Shown: positions 60,578 to 64,000 of the stretch, in pieces
Layout: each line of letters opens with the position of its first letter
How positions within the stretch are numbered: the first letter of the stretch is position 1
Assembly (NCBI GenBank): GCA_010015655.1
Contig: ML976665.1
Span: forward strand, 944,384-1,008,383
Length of the DNA: 64,000 nucleotides
From: Bimuria novae-zelandiae CBS 107.79
Lineage: Eukaryota > Ascomycota > Dothideomycetes > Pleosporales > Didymosphaeriaceae
Reading direction: 5' to 3'
Made by a program: the position numbers and the translations under genes
The notes under the pieces: generated by a model
What the model was told of the DNA's origin: nothing
The model's database searches: none
Seen by the model: the letters and a program-made list of their open reading frames with translations, nothing else

Positions 60578-62881
60578 ATGGCCGCCCCGACCGTCTACGA
60601 GGGCGTCTCCGACGACGCCGAAATTCGCGGTCAGCTGTTTGCCGGCAAGAAGTTCTTCATCGCGCAACGCGTCATCTCTCGGCCCCGCTACATCGACTTG
60701 GTCAAGAGCAACGGCGGCGAGGTGGTGTTGCTAGAGAAGCAAGCCGACTACCTCATCGCCAATCACCACCGCAGCGATTGTCCGCCTGGAAGCATTTCGT
60801 GTACCTTCATTGACAAGTCGATCGAGCGAGGCGAGCTTCAAGACCCAGAGGACCATCCGGCCGGCCCGCCGACGGGAACAGTGCGCGAGTCGGGCTCTCT
60901 GAGCAGACCAGTCAAGGGAACAAGGGACGCATTCACGCAACAAGAAGACACCTTACTCTACAAGTGGGTGCGCGACCAGGTGAATGCAGGGGGGCTTGCC
61001 AATGGAAATGAGATATACAAAGCCCTCGAGAAGAGGAAGCCGCGGCACACCTGGCAGTCATGGCGCGACCGCTATGTGAAGAGACTCCAATACATGCTCC
61101 CCTCCGCCTTCAACATCCCGGATAATGCGCCTCCATCGCCGCCTTCGGACACTCCCGCCGAGCCTGCGCCAACACCAGTGCGCACACACCCTAAGAAGCA
61201 GTCGGCGAGCAAGCCAGACGCCAGCACGACAAAAGCCAGCAGTTCGGATCGTGTCGATAGCGTCGATTACACGGTGGAGGAGCTGACCACTGAAGGATTG
61301 TTTGATAAGAGAGATTGGGAGCACCTGTACGCTTTCGCAGACGACATCGACGCTGCTTCGGGCGAAGAATACCAAAAGGGCTGGCACGGCTGGGCCAAGG
61401 ACCGACACCAGACGGCACGGCAGTGGAGACAATACTTTGAGAAGGTAGTGAGGCCACAGTGGCGACAAGACCCGGTCGAAAAGCATGAAGAGATCAAGAG
61501 GCGTGTCGAGGAACGGATGGCGGAAGAGAGGGAAGACTCCCCTGAGCAAGATGAGTCGAGAGCTGGACCCTCCACTCCCACTTCGAAACCCCCGAACAAA
61601 CGGAAACGTGACGACGCAGAGGACAACCGCTTCGAATCATTCCTGAACGATCGTCACAAGGGCAAGGCCTCTTCTGCCTACGTGCTCTTCGCGAGGGAAA
61701 ACAAGTGGCAAGTATGGAATGAAGAGGAACCGGGACTTGATTATAGTACGTGGTACAACTTAGCTTGATTCGCGGTATCAGATTACTGACCTGATCATAC
61801 AGCTGGCCTGCACGAACTCCTGATGTCTCGGTGGAATGCGCTGTCTTCTGAGGAGAAGGCACCCTATATCGCCCGAGCAGCAGCTGAACATCCAAACCCG
61901 ACAAACAACACAGTCACGCTATCTTCACAGGTATTTTTATCATCATCCACTGTGGTCAATGAGACCCCGACGTACATTACTGAGGCGTATAAGAAGGCTT
62001 TGAATCAGCTGCGCGTTATAGTGGAACCATCTGTAGACGGACGAGATGGAACACCTCCTCCGACCAAGAGGCGAAAGAGCGTGTCGCCTGAGCTCGGTTC
62101 TCACACGCACCCGTTGAAGATTTCCTCTGCTGGATCGGACTTAGATGAGTCTGCGCAGGACGAAGAGACAAAGAATAGACCTGCCGGACAGGGCTTGGAG
62201 GACATCACAACCTCTGGACAAAACGTTGATAACAATGGCTCGGCTTCGCCAACCCCCCGTGCTCCACGCTACAAGGCCGCATTCGACACACAGGCTATAC
62301 TGTCATCACCATCTCAAGGGGCATCTCTAGGCCCAATTCCACCACCGCTTGACCTGAAGCAGCTAAGAGACCGGTCACGCGAGCAGGACGATAGCGACAA
62401 ACTAGACTCCGACGCATCACAACACACCACCGAGTCCCTCGAGGAATTCAGCCAGCTCATCCAGGAGAACCCCCGTGGTTCCAGTCTAGCACCACTTTCA
62501 CGCCCCCTAGAATCCCCAGCACTCTCTTCCCCGTCCTCTACCGACTCTGGCGACCCCGACCCACCACTTGCCCTAGATGAAGTAGACGAGTATTTCGAGG
62601 AACAGCGTTCGCTGGGATTTTCAAACGATCACATTGCAGAGGCACTAAAACACACACGGTGGCGCCCAGAACTCGCGTCCGAAGTGCTCGAGGCATGGGC
62701 GAAGGAAGAGCCGTTGCCAACGAAAAGGGGCATTTGGAGCGACGAAGATGATGAAGATGTAGAGGGCGGTGATGGGATGGCTTTGGCGAGACTGGAGAGG
62801 CTACATACGATTGATGGCTGGGGCGGGATTACAGAGCGATTGAACTTTTTGACTAAGTATAGGGATGCGAAGATGTCGTGA
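60578..62881 (+). CDS. Telomere-binding protein Rap1 homologue
   Basis: Shelterin-type telomere factor, recruited via TRF-like proteins or DNA. Two exons (60578-61745, 61803-62881) give 748 aa. Domains: BRCT at ~10-95 (GQLFAGKKFFIAQRVISRPR, SNGGEVVLLEKQADYLIA); Myb-like at ~110-165 (AFTQQEDTLLYKWVRDQVNA, RHTWQSWRDRYVKRL); a second Myb-like segment at ~230-300 (TEGLFDKRDWEHLYAFADDI, ARQWRQYFEKVVRPQW); a segment at ~360-418 that resembles an HMG box (GKASSAYVLFARENKWQVW, LMSRWNALSSEEKAPYIARA); and the C-terminal Rap1 domain at ~650-748 (LGFSNDHIAEALKHTRWRPE, GIWSDEDDEDVEGG, ERLNFLTKYRD). The last is highly characteristic. The intron falls inside the HMG-like segment. Confidence 0.9.
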
Positions 62882-63379
62882 GCGTGGACAGGTGGGTGTG
62901 AGGGGGGTTGGATTGTGGAATCTAGTATGAGTAAGTGATACCCAGAGAAAGAGAGCTTCAGTAAGAACGTAAAGTATAAAACGGGAATGTCCACTGTCTG
63001 CACGGCACATGCGTCCACCCGCCCGGGCCGGTATGTGGAAAGAGGCCACAAGCCTACTCAGGGTGGAAAGTGGCATGGCTAGAATTAGTGTGGGAAACAT
63101 CGTGTGTTGGAGCGTGGGTGGGAGGTTGCTTGTAGTTAGGAGGGATGTGGGAGATAGCTTGTGTATGGTTACCTACTCAACCCACACGTGATCACGCGAT
63201 CTGGCAGCCTTGCCCGCACCTCTTCAAATGTTCCCTGCCCAAACCAACACACTCCTTCCACACCCATCTGCCACCAGAATTCTCTCCAAGCTATTGCGTA
63301 GGCAAACCACGCAGACCGGTAAGTTCCTAAACATGCTAATCCGGAAACATTCAAGCACTGACAAACTGCTCAAAGCACG
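62882..63379. other. Intergenic between rap1 and the MYND gene
   Basis: About 0.5 kb without a supported gene; holds the rap1 3' end and the promoter of the MYND-finger gene. Confidence 0.4.
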
Positions 63380-64000
63380 ATGGCGCCAAATACCACGGAG
63401 TGTTCTAAGCTCATCACTGGCTGCATTGCCTGCGGCAAGCAAAACGGCCTCCTGCAGTGCTCGCAGTGCAAAGTGGTGCACTTTTGTGGCCAGGAGCATC
63501 AGCGCAAGTACTGGCCCGAACACAAAATTGTGTGCAAGAAGATCGGCAAGGCGCGCAAGGAGCTAGAAGTGAAGCAGAAGAATGTACGTATCGATTTGGC
63601 AAATGATTAAGGAGAATGAAGCTGAGCTGAGTGCGTGCAGGCCCGAGATACGATGACGGATATGATGGGCATTGATGCGGCGAGCATCATGGGCCGCAAA
63701 GCCGACGGCAACCATCGACGGGAGCAGCTGAGGTAAGTATTTCCGCACGAGCATGTGAGAGAAAGAGAGTAGCTTACACAATGACATTAGGCTGGCAGGG
63801 CAGATTCTCGAAATTCCCACCCACGTCGCCGTCGAGACTGCGCTCGACCACATGATCGACCTGCGCAACCTGCCAATTTCGTCGAACTGCGACGTTCTCG
63901 AGATGGTAGCCTCGTGCCTAATCCGTCTCGGTCGGGACTAGGAAGCATACAACTACCTCAAGCACTGGATGTCGCGGTATACTGACCATGACATGCTGGA
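63380..64000 (+). CDS. MYND zinc-finger protein, runs off the window, with an in-frame TAG
   Basis: Exons 63380-63583, 63641-63732 and 63791 onward, with GT-AG introns of 57 and 58 nt. The MYND finger is at ~14-52: CIACGKQNGLLQCSQCKVVH then FCGQEHQRKYWPEHKIVC, with cysteine/histidine spacing complete. The following region (RLAGQILEIPTHVAVETALD, EMVASCLIRLGRD) is typical of fungal MYND proteins. Directly after RLGRD comes TAG (63939-63941), and the same frame then continues EAYNYLKHWMSRYTDHDML to the window edge. Homologous segments that I know have Gln at this point (LGRDQE), so a CAG-to-TAG change is the likely cause. No intron removes it without deleting conserved residues. The 3' end is not in the window. 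Confidence 0.8.

Overview
The window is nuclear DNA of a filamentous ascomycete (Pezizomycotina, probably Dothideomycetes). The evidence is the many short GT-AG introns (about 45-115 nt) with CTAAC/CTGAC-like branch points, filamentous-fungal proteins (Med13, Rap1, Swf1, Hse1, Enp2, a PAK kinase, COX15), TA-target Tc1/mariner transposons, and an AT-rich tract that looks like repeat-induced point mutation (RIP). The class-level assignment is inference; no rRNA or tRNA gene was seen.

Layout. (1) 1-8.6 kb: a fold-back MITE (691-921) and two minus-strand MFS sugar transporters (1371-3127, 4678-6739). The second carries two GC-AG introns and a 15-nt microexon. (2) 8.66-10.83 kb: a Tc1/mariner element nested inside a deleted element of another family, both flanked by TA duplications, with a RIP-like core. 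(3) 11-13.6 kb: a small secreted protein gene close to the transposon and a membrane-anchored fucose-lectin-like gene. (4) 13.6-23.4 kb: a gene graveyard, with a divergent SDR / alpha-beta hydrolase pair, both interrupted, and three minus-strand genes with F-box-like motifs, at least two of them interrupted. (5) 23.8-37.6 kb: COX15 and a BTB gene head to head, a frameshifted transketolase paralogue, and a 15-exon ABCC transporter. (6) 37.6-41.7 kb: a gene-poor stretch with four diverged copies of a ~120-bp repeat; a fifth copy lies at 60.4 kb. (7) 41.7-64 kb: dense housekeeping genes: Ste20-type PAK kinase, Hse1 (ESCRT-0), cytochrome b5, Enp2 and Med13 (divergent), a small membrane protein, Swf1 and Rap1 (divergent), and a MYND-finger gene running off the window with an in-frame TAG.

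The genes do not form a pathway or biosynthetic cluster. The contrast is between a conserved, intact half (COX15/BTB, ABCC transporter and 41.7-63 kb) and an accessory half (0-23 kb) with transposons, secreted proteins and broken genes. Exon joins were derived by hand from splice signals, frame and family similarity; coding totals were checked to be multiples of three for the intact genes.
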